Positions 52,769-61,701 of a DNA stretch of 64,000 bases are shown piece by piece. The stretch covers positions 62,001 to 126,000 of the forward strand of contig NZ_JAGIKV010000019.1 in assembly GCF_017874615.1 (NCBI RefSeq). Direction: 5' to 3'. Source of the DNA: Paenibacillus xylanexedens. Its GTDB lineage: Bacteria; Bacillota; Bacilli; Paenibacillales; Paenibacillaceae. A program made the translations under genes and the position numbers. Below the pieces are notes generated by a model, which saw nothing but the letters and a program-made list of their open reading frames with translations, made no database searches and had not been told where the DNA came from. Within the stretch, counting starts at the first letter, position 1, and each line of letters begins with the position of its first letter.

Positions 52769-53820
52769 ACGAACTTAATGAAAAAATAAATTCTGCACCA
52801 TCCTACATTTTGGCGGTGGAGACAAGCTGTGATGAAACATCGGTAGCAGTAGTCAAAGATGGACGGGAAGTGCTGTCCAATCTGATCTCAAGTCAGATCG
52901 AGACGCATAAGGCATTTGGTGGTGTTGTACCTGAAGTGGCTTCACGCAAACACGTTGAAGTCATTACGTTGATGCTGGAACAGGCGATCGAACAGTCAGG
53001 CATTCGTCCACGTGATCTAAGTGCAATTGCTGTAACACAGGGACCTGGGCTGGTCGGAGCACTGCTGGTGGGTATCGTTGCGGCCAAAACGATGGCGATG
53101 GCACTGGGCAAACCGCTCATTGGCACACATCATATTGCCGGGCATATCTATGCCAACCGACTTACTCATGAACTGCAATATCCGGCTATGGCACTGGTCG
53201 TATCCGGTGGACATACAGAACTCGTGCATATGGAATCCGAGGGCAAGTTCAAACTGATTGGTCGTACACGTGATGATGCCGTAGGCGAAGCGTATGACAA
53301 AGTAGCACGTGCATTGGGCTGTCCTTATCCGGGTGGCCCGCATGTGGACCGGATGGCATCTGAAGCGGAGGATGTAGTGCCATTACCACGGGTATGGCTG
53401 GAAGCAGGTTCGTACGATTTCAGTCTCAGTGGCCTGAAGTCTGCTGTACTGAATGTGCTCAATCAGGCTAAAATGCGCGGAGAAACCTTGGAGCCGTCTG
53501 CGGTTGCACGTGGTTTCCAGGAAGCTGTTGTTGAAGTGTTGGTGGAGAAAGCCGTTAGAGCAGTTCGTGAGTATGGTTCGCGTCAACTGTTATTATGCGG
53601 TGGTGTTGCAGCAAACCGGGGATTGCGCTCAGCATTACAGGAGCGTTGCACGAAGGAAGGGCTTGAACTGTTAATCCCGCCAATGGAATATTGTACGGAT
53701 AACGCTGCCATGATTGGAGCGGCTGCGTATCTGAAATGGCAGCGGGGAGAAATTGCTGAATTTGATGCCAAAGCAGACCCTGGACTTTCTCTGGAGGAAT
53801 GGTCTGTTCAATCCGTATAG
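52765..53820 (+). CDS. tsaD: tRNA threonylcarbamoyltransferase TsaD
   Basis: The 351-residue catalytic subunit transfers the threonylcarbamoyl group to A37 of tRNAs that read ANN codons. ASKHA marks include ILAVETSCDETSVAVV at the start, the metal-binding THHIAGHIYAN motif, VVSGGHTELV and LCGGVAANRGLRSAL. The start at 52765 gives MNELNEKINS and overlaps the rimI stop; the longer frame upstream lies within rimI. Older names are gcp and ydiE. No terminator was seen after it; a promoter for the leuA leader begins 22 bases downstream. Confidence 0.94.
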   Translation: MNELNEKINSAPSYILAVETSCDETSVAVVKDGREVLSNLISSQIETHKAFGGVVPEVASRKHVEVITLMLEQAIEQSGIRPRDLSAIAVTQGPGLVGALLVGIVAAKTMAMALGKPLIGTHHIAGHIYANRLTHELQYPAMALVVSGGHTELVHMESEGKFKLIGRTRDDAVGEAYDKVARALGCPYPGGPHVDRMASEAEDVVPLPRVWLEAGSYDFSLSGLKSAVLNVLNQAKMRGETLEPSAVARGFQEAVVEVLVEKAVRAVREYGSRQLLLCGGVAANRGLRSALQERCTKEGLELLIPPMEYCTDNAAMIGAAAYLKWQRGEIAEFDAKADPGLSLEEWSVQSV

Positions 53821-53842
53821 GCAGGCAGTTTGAGATTAAGAG

Positions 53843-53872
53843 TTGACAGCAGGGATGTAAAGAATGTATATT
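53843..53872 (+). promoter_or_regulatory. promoter of the T-box / leuA transcript
   Basis: TTGACA (53843-53848) and TATATT (53867-53872) are 18 bases apart and lie between tsaD and the first T-box leader. Confidence 0.65.
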
Positions 53873-53919
53873 TAGTTACAAATTTAAACAGGAATTCAGA
53901 TTCCTGAACTGATAAACGC

Positions 53920-54302
53920 GATGAACAGGAATAGTAAGGTCATTCCCGGTCTTAGAGAGCTGCGGTATGGTGCAACGCAGTCGAAGGAAACCTGAAACTC
54001 ACCTGGAAGCGGAACGATGGAACACGGTGACTCCCCGGGAGAATCCGAAGGCCGATCATGGCCCAAAGTACATGGTTACGGGTTGCCTCCGTGAATGGGC
54101 CGTTGTTGGTAGGACCGTTATTATAAGGATCAACTGACGATAACTGAGGGGGCTTTCAGGCTGCTTCAAGTGATCCGGATATGCGAAAGCATTCAGGGGT
54201 TGTCTTGAATGAACAGGAAGGAAGTCAACAAGAGTGGTACCGCGAAGGTGAACAGCCTGTCGTCTCTTGCATTATTGCATGAGGTGGCAGGCTTTTTTTG
54301 AT
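53920..54302 (+). promoter_or_regulatory. T-box riboswitch 1, leucine specifier
   Basis: The leader shows the ordered T-box landmarks. There is an AGTA turn with AGAGAG in stem I (near 53933-53960) and GGTGCAA. The specifier region GAAACTCACC places CTC, a leucine codon, at 53998-54000. The T-box core AGAGTGGTACCGCG is at 54231-54244. An intrinsic terminator at 54254-54298 (GCCTG...CAGGC with a T-run) follows. Uncharged tRNA-Leu should bind and allow read-through to leuA. Confidence 0.85.
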
Positions 54303-54344
54303 TTTCAAAATAAGGATGAATGAAGTTAGGTCATATTATAAATG

Positions 54345-54697
54345 TGATGAACGGGAGCAGTAGAACGATAAAGCGCTCAGAGAGCTGCGGGGTGGTGCGA
54401 CGCAGTGGCTGGAATCATTCGAATCTCGCCCGGGAACGGAGCTGTGGAAGCGTGGGGATGATATCAATCGCCCAGTTGTCCTGATGGACAACAACATGTG
54501 TTACACAGCAACGGTTAACCCTCGTTATAGGGTGTTTCTCCGAATTCCAGTGATGTCGTGCGTGCACGCACATCCAGCGGATCGGAGACGACGAGGTGGA
54601 TGGAGTCCGGCGCAAGTCTGGCCCATCAAGCGAGAGTGGTACCGCGGAGGGGATAATAACCCGCCGTCTCTTATATGAGATGGCGGGTTATTTGTGT
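54345..54697 (+). promoter_or_regulatory. T-box riboswitch 2, leucine specifier
   Basis: A second full T-box follows the first terminator by about 40 bases. It has AGAGAG in stem I, GGTGCGA, and the specifier region GAATCTCGCC with CTC at 54425-54427. The T-box core GAGAGTGGTACCGCGG is at 54632-54647. A terminator lies at 54658-54690 (AACCCGCC...GGCGGGTT). Both elements read the same codon, so transcription must pass two tRNA-Leu checks in series. Confidence 0.85.
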
Positions 54698-55009
54698 TTG
54701 CTGCCGGCAGCAGGGTGGGCATGGGAAGAACCATATGGAGATTGAAGAATCAGAAGGTCAGGGTGTAAGTCGACGTACACTCTGTCATGAGGGTAAGCAG
54801 GATATACAACGAACGATTAATGAACATTGAACAACAAGTATAGGCACTAAACATTCAACAGGTATTACTGATCACCAAGGACTAAGCTACAAACAACATA
54901 CGTGTTTACAAACAAAATATATAACAACAGGGACGGCGATCAGCGGGTGTTCTGTGGCTCGTGGATCGTAACGAAAATATTTATAAAAATTTGATGGAGG
55001 TTGATGGAT
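54698..55009 (+). other. A-rich stretch between the second T-box and leuA
   Basis: About 310 bases separate the second terminator from the leuA start, longer than is usual for a T-box leader. It has a short GC palindrome (GCTGCCGGCAGC near 54700) and then largely unstructured, A-rich sequence. No further T-box core, coding frame or clear second promoter was found. Confidence 0.45.
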
Positions 55010-56569
55010 ATGACAACGACTAATAACAAACGCATGATTGAGATTTTTGATACAACGCTGCGTGATGGAGAACAGGCACCAGGGGCAAGTCTGCAACCCG
55101 AGCAAAAAATTGAATTGGCACACCAACTGGCTTCTCTGGGTATCGACGTCATTGAGCCTGGATTCCCGATCTCCAGTCCAGGTGAGTTCGCGGCGGTTCA
55201 GGCGATTTCGAGACAGTTGCAGAACGTGGAAATCTGTGGGTTTGCGCGTGCGGTCAAAGGTGATATTGATGCAGCTGTTCAAGCAACAGCGGATGCAGCA
55301 CGGCGCCGAATTCACCTGTTTATCTCTTCTTCGGATATTCATATTGAGCATCAGCTGCGCCGTCCGCGCAGTGAAGTGGTTGCTACTGCTCGTGAGATGG
55401 TATCTTATGCACGTCAGTTCACGGACATCGTAGAGTTCACAGCGATGGACGCTGCTCGTACCAAGATGGACGATTTGATTGAAATGGTTGAAGTCGCCAT
55501 TGAAGCCGGGGCCAGCATTATCAATCTGCCGGATACGGTCGGTTATGCCCTGCCACATGAGTATGGTGAGATGTTCCGCCGGGTGCGTGAGGGTGCAAGA
55601 GGCGGCGATCAGGTTCGCTATAGTGCTCACTGTCACAATGATCTGGGCCTGGCCGTAGCCAATAGTTTGGCTGCGATTGCCAATGGGGCTACCCAGATTG
55701 AAGTGACCATCAATGGTATCGGAGAACGGACGGGGAACTGTGCACTGGAAGAGCTGATTATGGCGCTGGAGACTCGGGGAGACGCAATTGGTGCAACGAC
55801 GAACATTAAGCTGAATCAGCTGTATGAGACTTCACGTCAGATTAGCCGTGCGATGCACTTCCCGATTGCATACAATAAGCCTGTGGTGGGACGTAATGCA
55901 TTCCAGCATGAATCTGGCATCCATCAGGATGGTCTGCTGAAGAATCGGAACACTTATGAGATTATGGATCCGGAAGCGCTGGGTATTCCGCGCAGCATGA
56001 TTATTTTGGGTAAACACTCCGGTCGTCACGCCCTGAAGGATCGGGTTCGTAAATACGGTTTTGAGCCGGATGAGCAACAGATGGAGCAATTGTATGAGGT
56101 GTTCAAAGAAACCGCAGACCAGCAAAAAGTGGTCAGTGACGACCAGTTATTACAGATGGTTAGCCAGACCATGAATATTCCTGCGCAGGATTACGAGCTG
56201 GTTGAATTGCAGGTGACGGCGGGCAGCATGACGGATCGAATGGCCGCCGTACGTATTCGCACAAGCGCTGGAGAACAATCTTACTCCGCTGTTGGCGGCG
56301 GACCTGTGGATGCGACCATTCGTGCAATTGGTCAGAGCATTTCCGATGATATTGCATTTGTAGATATGGAGATGCATGCCTTGAGTGGTGGAGAGGGTGC
56401 AAGTGCGGAAGCTGTAGTTACCGTGGAGCGTGCAGGACGTGAGTTCCGGGGAACAGCAACACATAATGATATCGTCATGGCTGCCGGTCTTGCTTATGTA
56501 GCGGCTTGTAATGCTGCTGGGCTGAAGGCGGAGTCTTCCGAACATCATGAACAAGAAGCACATGCGTAA
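55010..56569 (+). CDS. leuA: 2-isopropylmalate synthase
   Basis: The 519-residue enzyme condenses acetyl-CoA with 2-oxoisovalerate, the first step of leucine synthesis. The barrel has IEIFDTTLRDGEQAPGASL at the start and the metal-binding HCHNDLGLAVANSLAAI. A C-terminal regulatory domain for leucine feedback begins near residue 390 (ELVELQVTAGSM). The ATG at 55010 has GGAGG at 9 bases; nearer in-frame starts are too close. It is a single gene under two leucine T-boxes, outside any ilv-leu operon, so the genome may have another copy. A terminator follows. Confidence 0.9.
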   Translation: MTTTNNKRMIEIFDTTLRDGEQAPGASLQPEQKIELAHQLASLGIDVIEPGFPISSPGEFAAVQAISRQLQNVEICGFARAVKGDIDAAVQATADAARRRIHLFISSSDIHIEHQLRRPRSEVVATAREMVSYARQFTDIVEFTAMDAARTKMDDLIEMVEVAIEAGASIINLPDTVGYALPHEYGEMFRRVREGARGGDQVRYSAHCHNDLGLAVANSLAAIANGATQIEVTINGIGERTGNCALEELIMALETRGDAIGATTNIKLNQLYETSRQISRAMHFPIAYNKPVVGRNAFQHESGIHQDGLLKNRNTYEIMDPEALGIPRSMIILGKHSGRHALKDRVRKYGFEPDEQQMEQLYEVFKETADQQKVVSDDQLLQMVSQTMNIPAQDYELVELQVTAGSMTDRMAAVRIRTSAGEQSYSAVGGGPVDATIRAIGQSISDDIAFVDMEMHALSGGEGASAEAVVTVERAGREFRGTATHNDIVMAAGLAYVAACNAAGLKAESSEHHEQEAHA

Positions 56570-56658
56570 AACATCTTTTGCCAGATCGCATCTACAGCGG
56601 CAATAGTAGCAATTGCGATTCGATGTAAATATGCATGGCATATAGTAAATAAATGATG

Positions 56659-56690
56659 GGCAGGCCTTGAACGACAAAGGTCTGCTTTTG
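56659..56690 (+). terminator. intrinsic terminator of leuA
   Basis: GGCAGGCCTT and AAGGTCTGCT form a stem with one mismatch and a 7-8 base loop, followed by TTTTG. Confidence 0.65.
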
Positions 56691-57155
56691 TCTTATTATG
56701 GAGGAACATTGAGGAGTGAAGGATGCATTTGTCAAGGTGTGACTATAGTTATCCACATATCCAGTGAAAATTGTGGGTAACTAGGATAAAGTCAAACCAG
56801 TATAGTTTTCGAAACGAAAAGGGTTTAGGGGATAGAATGGCCCCCTGTTATCAACAAATTTGTGGATAATGTGTATAACTTAGTGGATAAATATGGTTTT
56901 TGTGTGAAAAAGGCTATTCTACCGCTGTATAATTAAGCTTATTAATATGCTTGCTATCTTGCTTTCTTGTGGATAAGTGTGAGGGGGGATCATACAAAAA
57001 TATTTCTCTTCTTTCGAGTGAATTTGACAAAAGCCAAAACATCTCACCCAACCTCCGTATGTTAGAGTGCAATCTCAAGGATATAACAAACATAAAGGAG
57101 CGAAATAAGCATAGCTTCAATATACTCATCCTAAACATACTCATCTTAAACAAAC
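56691..57155. other. gene-free region with DnaA-box cluster
   Basis: This 465-base, A/T-rich gap carries the DnaA-box cluster annotated separately. It also holds a short tandem repeat of ATACTCATC-TAAAC near 57121-57150. The only open frame of note runs into the ABC-F terminator and gene on the other strand and has no ribosome binding site. Confidence 0.6.
56749..56976. promoter_or_regulatory. cluster of DnaA boxes
   Basis: Within 228 bases there are four sites that match TTATNCACA exactly: TTATCCACA at 56749-56757 (+), and on the - strand TGTGGATAA at 56861-56869, TGTGTATAA at 56870-56878 and TGTGGATAA at 56968-56976. Three more have one mismatch: 56772-56780, 56848-56856 and 56882-56890. 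Boxes at 56861 and 56870 are directly adjacent. There is no dnaA or dnaN here, so this is not the classical origin. B. subtilis has DnaA-box clusters away from oriC, one of them at gcp (tsaD), the homologous neighbourhood. Confidence 0.75.
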
Positions 57156-57183
57156 AAAAAGCTGATCCCAATAAGGAATCAGC
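57156..57183 (-). terminator. intrinsic terminator of the ABC-F gene
   Basis: On the - strand, GCTGAT and ATCAGC pair around an 11-base loop and are followed by TTTTTG. Confidence 0.7.
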
Positions 57184-57246
57184 CGGTGGTACAACTATAT
57201 TTGTATGGGTGCGATCAAGCCATGGTCTGAGTCTGTACTATTCGTA

Positions 57247-59205
57247 CTATTCCATAGCTAGTTCTTCCCAGTCCTCGTATGCCTTGGTGAGTTCTGCTTT
57301 GTGTTCCTCCGATTGTTGCTGGAGTTCTTGCAGCTTCATATAATCCTGATAGATTTCAGGCAGAGCCATCTGTGCCTCAAGTTCGGTAATCTTCGTTTCC
57401 AATTCCGCAATCTGTTGTTCCAGAGCTTCCTGCTTGCGTTGCCGGTTACGCTCTTCACGCTTCGCCTGTTTTTCCGCTTCGAATGAAGCCGCTCCGGATT
57501 TTTCGGTTGTGGCTGTGTTCAGATCGGATTTGGACGAGTTCTTGGCTGAAGCCTGACGTGCCTCAGCAGCTTCACGTGCGATGTCTTCAAGCTCCTGTTT
57601 TTTCTCCACATAATCATCGTAATTACCGAGATATTGTTCTGTGCCGCCTGGATGAAGTTCAACAATGCGTTCAGCCATTTTATTGAGGAAATACCGGTCA
57701 TGGGAGATGAACAGCAGGGTGCCTTCATAATCCATTAATGCCGCTTCCAGCACTTCTTTGGCAAACAGGTCGAGATGGTTCGTAGGCTCATCCAGAATGA
57801 GCATGTTGGCTTCCTTCAACATCAGCTTGGAGAGAGACACACGTGCTTTCTCACCGCCGCTGAGGGAGGAGATTTTTTTGAGCACATCGTCACCGCTGAA
57901 CAAAAAGTTCCCCAGTACGGTCCGAATGCGTGCTTCTTCCATCCCCGGATAGGCACTCCACAGTTCTTCCAGAACCGTGTTGGACGGATTGAGCCCAGTC
58001 TGTTCCTGATCGTAATAGCCGATCTGCACTTTTGTTCCCCATTGGATCTCCCCGCTTACCGGACGTAAACTTCCCGTAAGACACTTCAGCATGGTGGATT
58101 TACCAATACCGTTTGGTCCAATCAGAGCAACCGTTTCCCCGCGTCGCAGATCGAAGGATACGTTGCGGAACAATGGAGAAGCCTCGTCATAAGCGACAGA
58201 CAGCTGATCCACACGAAGAACTTCCTTGCCTGACATAACGGCGGTTTCGAAGGAAAAATGGGCTTTTTTCAAATCTCCCATCGGTTTATCAAGCCGCTCC
58301 ATTTTGTCGAGGGCTTTGCGCCGGCTTTGCGCCCGTTTGGTCGTCGAAGCACGTACGATGTTTTTCTGAACAAAATCCTCCATCTTGGAGATTTCGCCTT
58401 GCTGTTTCTCATATTGCTTCATCTGATTTTCATATTCGGCAGCTTTGAGTTCCATATAACGGCTGTAATTGCCCGTATATTTTTTGGAGCGGTGACGTTC
58501 GATCTCAACGATGGTCGTTACGAGTCGATCAAGGAAGTACCGGTCATGGGATACCACGAGCAGTGCGCCTGAATAACCTCTCAGATAATCTTCCAACCAA
58601 GTAAGAGTGGCGATATCGAGATAGTTGGTAGGCTCGTCCAGCATGAGCAGATCAGGTGCCTGAAGCAAAATACGAGCAAGCGCAAGGCGTGTCTTCTGCC
58701 CGCCGCTCAGAGTAGCAATGGGGGTGTCTGGCGAAAATTCGCCGAATCCCATCCCGTGCAGTACGCTGCGAATGCGGGTTTCCATTTCATAACCGCCATG
58801 GTCCTTGAACCAGTCGGAGCGTTTCGCATAACGTTCCAGCAGGTCAGCATACTTTTTCTCATCTTCCATCTGGGCAGGGTCGGCAATATCGCGTTCCATC
58901 TGACGCAAATCGGCTTCAGCCTGTGTCAGGTGAGCGAAGACGTTCATCATTTCTTCCCAGATGTTACGGTCGGATTGTAGCCCGCTGTTCTGAGCCAGGT
59001 AACCGAGCGTCGTTTCTTTGGATTTGAAAATCTGTCCTCCGTCATAGGACATTTCACCGGCTACAATTTTGAGCAAAGTGGATTTCCCTGCACCGTTTAC
59101 ACCAACGAGGCCGATGCGCTCGCGTTCTAATATTTGTAAGTTCACGCCGTCCAGGATTGGATCGACACCAAAACGTTTGATAATTCCGGATACTTGCAGC
59201 AGCAT
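57247..59205 (-). CDS. ABC-F family ATPase, YdiF-like
   Basis: The 652-residue cytosolic protein has two ABC domains: Walker A GVNGAGKSTLLK near residue 37 and GPNGIGKSTMLK near residue 355, each with an LSGGQ-type signature (LSGGQKTRLA, LSGGEKARVS). They are joined by the ABC-F linker rich in charged helices (MKQYEKQQGEISKMEDFV). A coiled C-terminal extension lies at about 530-650. ABC-F proteins act on the ribosome, either as translation factors or as antibiotic protection factors; orthology with YdiF is supported by its place between tsaD and moaC. The start at 59205 gives MLLQVSGIIKRFG. Confidence 0.88.
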   Translation of the reverse strand: MLLQVSGIIKRFGVDPILDGVNLQILERERIGLVGVNGAGKSTLLKIVAGEMSYDGGQIFKSKETTLGYLAQNSGLQSDRNIWEEMMNVFAHLTQAEADLRQMERDIADPAQMEDEKKYADLLERYAKRSDWFKDHGGYEMETRIRSVLHGMGFGEFSPDTPIATLSGGQKTRLALARILLQAPDLLMLDEPTNYLDIATLTWLEDYLRGYSGALLVVSHDRYFLDRLVTTIVEIERHRSKKYTGNYSRYMELKAAEYENQMKQYEKQQGEISKMEDFVQKNIVRASTTKRAQSRRKALDKMERLDKPMGDLKKAHFSFETAVMSGKEVLRVDQLSVAYDEASPLFRNVSFDLRRGETVALIGPNGIGKSTMLKCLTGSLRPVSGEIQWGTKVQIGYYDQEQTGLNPSNTVLEELWSAYPGMEEARIRTVLGNFLFSGDDVLKKISSLSGGEKARVSLSKLMLKEANMLILDEPTNHLDLFAKEVLEAALMDYEGTLLFISHDRYFLNKMAERIVELHPGGTEQYLGNYDDYVEKKQELEDIAREAAEARQASAKNSSKSDLNTATTEKSGAASFEAEKQAKREERNRQRKQEALEQQIAELETKITELEAQMALPEIYQDYMKLQELQQQSEEHKAELTKAYEDWEELAME

Positions 59206-59484
59206 AAAATTAAGTTCCTCCATAGGTCCAGTTCTTGATATGACAACTATATCTCAGTTTACATGAAATACAGAGCAATTGCACCGATTGGGAACGCATG
59301 GGGCATGTAGTCTTTTTGATCAATCAATGATAAACTGAAAGAAGGCATGTTATTACATGAGGATTTTGCAGAAAATGAATCATTTTAACCATTTCAACAA
59401 GATGACAACTGGTCATAACATATAAATTGTTTTTAATGAGAGCTTTTTTCTACCTTCCCTATCAACAGGAGGTTATTCAAGGAT

Positions 59485-60123
59485 ATGCAGGATCATGCGG
59501 AACTGAAAAGTCAGCTTCGATCCAGACTAAGACAGAGCCGTGATCTGATGGATGCAAGCATACATCAGCAGGCGATGACTAAGATTAATGCTGGAGTGAA
59601 GCGGGAGCTGGAGCGCCTTAGACAGGTCAAGAGCAAGGTTGTGAACAAACCACTCGTCATATTCAGTTATCTGTCCTATGGAAGCGAAGCGTCCACAGCT
59701 TTTTGGTTTCAAGAGGGCTGGAATCATGGAGATGTGATGTTTGCACCAAAAGTGTTGGCGAATCCACCTCGAATGGAACTACGGCGGGTGACCGGAGAAC
59801 AAGATCTGGAGCCAGGCATATGGGGGATACCGGAACCCAAGGATTCCTGTGAGGTCCTGACGCCTGATGATTGGCCGGATATCGATCTCGTTTTGGTACC
59901 TGGGCTTGGTTATGATCTCCATGGCGGGCGTATTGGTTATGGTGGCGGTTATTATGATCGTTTTGCCGAGACTCTTGCAGCAACATGTGCGATGACGAGC
60001 AAGAAACCATTGATGGCTGCGATGGTATTGCCGGGTCAGCTACAAGAGGAGATCCCGATGGACCTGCTCGATCTGCGGATTGATCTGTTGATAACAACCG
60101 AAGGTATATTACATATCGAATAA
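59485..60123 (+). CDS. 5-formyltetrahydrofolate cyclo-ligase
   Basis: The 212-residue enzyme converts 5-formyl-THF to 5,10-methenyl-THF using ATP. It shows KSQLRSRLRQSRDLMDAS at the start, VLVPGLGYDLHGGRIGYGGGYYDRF as the nucleotide/folate motif, and a normal length. AGGAGG precedes the ATG at 59485. It lies where B. subtilis has no such gene between ydiF and moaC, so the enzyme gene has been placed into this conserved neighbourhood. A 15-base gap to moaC suggests co-transcription. Confidence 0.9.
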   Translation: MQDHAELKSQLRSRLRQSRDLMDASIHQQAMTKINAGVKRELERLRQVKSKVVNKPLVIFSYLSYGSEASTAFWFQEGWNHGDVMFAPKVLANPPRMELRRVTGEQDLEPGIWGIPEPKDSCEVLTPDDWPDIDLVLVPGLGYDLHGGRIGYGGGYYDRFAETLAATCAMTSKKPLMAAMVLPGQLQEEIPMDLLDLRIDLLITTEGILHIE

Positions 60124-60138
60124 AGGGTTGTGATGTGA

Positions 60139-60642
60139 TTGAGTTCAGAAGTGAATAACGGCCAGTCTTCGGGTGGCAAACTGACCCATTTTAATGAACA
60201 GGGGCGGGCCCGGATGGTTGATATTTCAGGTAAGGAAATTACCGTACGTACGGCTGTGGCCGTAACGAAAGTGACGATGAATCCAGATACACTGGAAGCG
60301 ATTCGGGAGGGCCGAATCGGCAAAGGTGATGTGCTGGCTGTGGCTCAGATTGCCGGGATTCAAGGCGCGAAGAAAACGTCGGACTGGATTCCGATGTGCC
60401 ATCCGCTGGCACTGACGGGTGTGGATATTCGTTTTCATGATAACGGAGTGGATGAATTACACATTGAAGTTACTGTCAAAACCGAAGGCAAAACGGGTGT
60501 TGAGATGGAGGCACTCACGGCGGCTTCGGCTGCGGCACTGACGGTCTATGACATGTGCAAGGCCATGCAAAAAGATATGATTATCGGTCCAACCATGCTT
60601 AATTCCAAGAGTGGTGGCAAAAACGGTGATTACAGCCGATAG
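60139..60642 (+). CDS. moaC: cyclic pyranopterin monophosphate synthase MoaC
   Basis: The 167-residue enzyme finishes the first step of molybdenum cofactor synthesis after MoaA. Family marks are LTHFNEQGRARMVDISGKE, the substrate-binding MCHPLALTGVDI and the terminal KSGGKNGDYSR with the catalytic Lys. The start is TTG 60139 with AAAGGG about 11 bases upstream. The gene order with moaB next and tatA-tatC after it matches the use of Tat export for molybdoenzymes. Confidence 0.92.
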   Translation: MSSEVNNGQSSGGKLTHFNEQGRARMVDISGKEITVRTAVAVTKVTMNPDTLEAIREGRIGKGDVLAVAQIAGIQGAKKTSDWIPMCHPLALTGVDIRFHDNGVDELHIEVTVKTEGKTGVEMEALTAASAAALTVYDMCKAMQKDMIIGPTMLNSKSGGKNGDYSR

Positions 60643-60679
60643 GCAATATTTATTTTCATAGAGGAGAAGGGTGATCTTT

Positions 60680-61165
60680 ATGGTGTGGAGAACAGCAATC
60701 CTGACAGCCAGTGACAAAGGAGCCCGCGGGGAACGTGAGGATACGAGTGCACAAGTCATTCGGGAGCTGGTGGAAGAAGAGCTGGGTGGTCAAATCGTGG
60801 AGTACCGTATCGTTCCGGATGAACCCGATGAGATTATTGCGGCTTTGATTGAGATGACGGATTATTTTCACGCCGATCTGGTGCTGACTACCGGTGGCAC
60901 GGAGCTGGCCATTCGTGATATTACTCCGGAAGCAACCCGGCGCGTAATTGAGCGGGAAGTTCCCGGGATGGCAGAGGCCATGCGGTACAGTGTAATGAGC
61001 AAAAACCGTTCTGCAATGCTGTTCCGTGGGGTATGTGGCATTCGTGGACGCACGCTGATTGTTAATCTGCCAGGTACACCGAAGGGTGTGCATGAACATC
61101 TGGCTGCCATTATGGATCAGCTTCCGGAAGCGCTGCTGATGGTTACGGGTCAGTTCAAGCAATAA
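60680..61165 (+). CDS. MoaB/MogA-family molybdopterin adenylyltransferase
   Basis: The 161-residue protein has the MogA fold with AILTASDKGARGEREDTSA, LVLTTGGTELAIRDITPEA and NLPGTPKGVHEHL. It adenylylates molybdopterin before metal insertion. The ATG at 60680 is preferred over the GTG at 60671 because GAGGAGAAGG has better spacing to it. It follows moaC by 37 bases. MoaB and MogA types cannot be separated by eye. Confidence 0.87.
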   Translation: MVWRTAILTASDKGARGEREDTSAQVIRELVEEELGGQIVEYRIVPDEPDEIIAALIEMTDYFHADLVLTTGGTELAIRDITPEATRRVIEREVPGMAEAMRYSVMSKNRSAMLFRGVCGIRGRTLIVNLPGTPKGVHEHLAAIMDQLPEALLMVTGQFKQ

Positions 61166-61374
61166 TCGAGCACGGACTCTGGGGCAAGATATCCGATTAG
61201 CCATGAACCGGTGTTAGATTGTTCTAGTGACATCTCTTATTTGTGAATTTTGCGGGTTATGTAAGTGGTTACATCTATGGTATGATGGGCTTAAATTAAG
61301 AACGCAGCAGAGACATCTATGAACATCTGGCCGAGTATGCGCATCTTCGAAGCTTGAGACGAGGAGGATTATCA

Positions 61375-61623
61375 ATGTTAAGTTCCATTGGACCAACGGG
61401 TTTTATTTTGCTGGCCGTGATTGCATTGTTGTTGTTTGGACCCAACAAACTTCCGGAACTGGGACGTGCAGTTGGGCGTACCTTCCGTGAATTCAAAGAG
61501 GGCGCTCGCGAGATTATCTCTGAGGATGACTCGTCCAATCGTAAAGAGCAGGAGAAGGCGAAACCGCTGGCGGCTGAGAGCACACCTGCAGACAAGCCTG
61601 CTGATAAACGCCTGCCGGAATAA
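61375..61623 (+). CDS. tatA: Sec-independent translocase protein TatA
   Basis: The 82-residue protein has one N-terminal membrane helix (about residues 5-22: GPTGFILLAVIALLLFGP), the short NKLPELGRAVGRTFREFKEG amphipathic helix and a charged tail. It forms the pore part of the Tat pathway that exports folded proteins. The ATG at 61375 follows GAGGAGG. A terminator-like hairpin lies between it and tatC, so TatA should be made in excess over TatC. It is the TatAy-type partner by gene order. Confidence 0.92.
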   Translation: MLSSIGPTGFILLAVIALLLFGPNKLPELGRAVGRTFREFKEGAREIISEDDSSNRKEQEKAKPLAAESTPADKPADKRLPE

Positions 61624-61647
61624 TCTTGACGGCAATGAAAGAGAAAT

Positions 61648-61670
61648 CCCTTCCTGCCGGAAGGGTTTTG
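61648..61670 (+). terminator. hairpin with T-run between tatA and tatC
   Basis: CCCTTCC (61648-61654) and GGAAGGG (61659-61665) enclose TGCC and are followed by TTTT. It resembles a partial terminator that lowers tatC expression relative to tatA. Confidence 0.65.
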
Positions 61671-61701
61671 TATTTTAAGCTGGCAATAATGGGGGGCAGG
61701 C

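Noticed and set aside
56749..56976. Interpretation of the DnaA-box cluster as the chromosomal origin
   Set aside because: dnaA, dnaN and rpmH are absent and both neighbours are ordinary genes; a secondary cluster is the better reading.
56951..57343. 130-residue + strand frame near the DnaA boxes
   Set aside because: It covers a DnaA box, the ABC-F terminator and the end of the ABC-F gene, and has no ribosome binding site.
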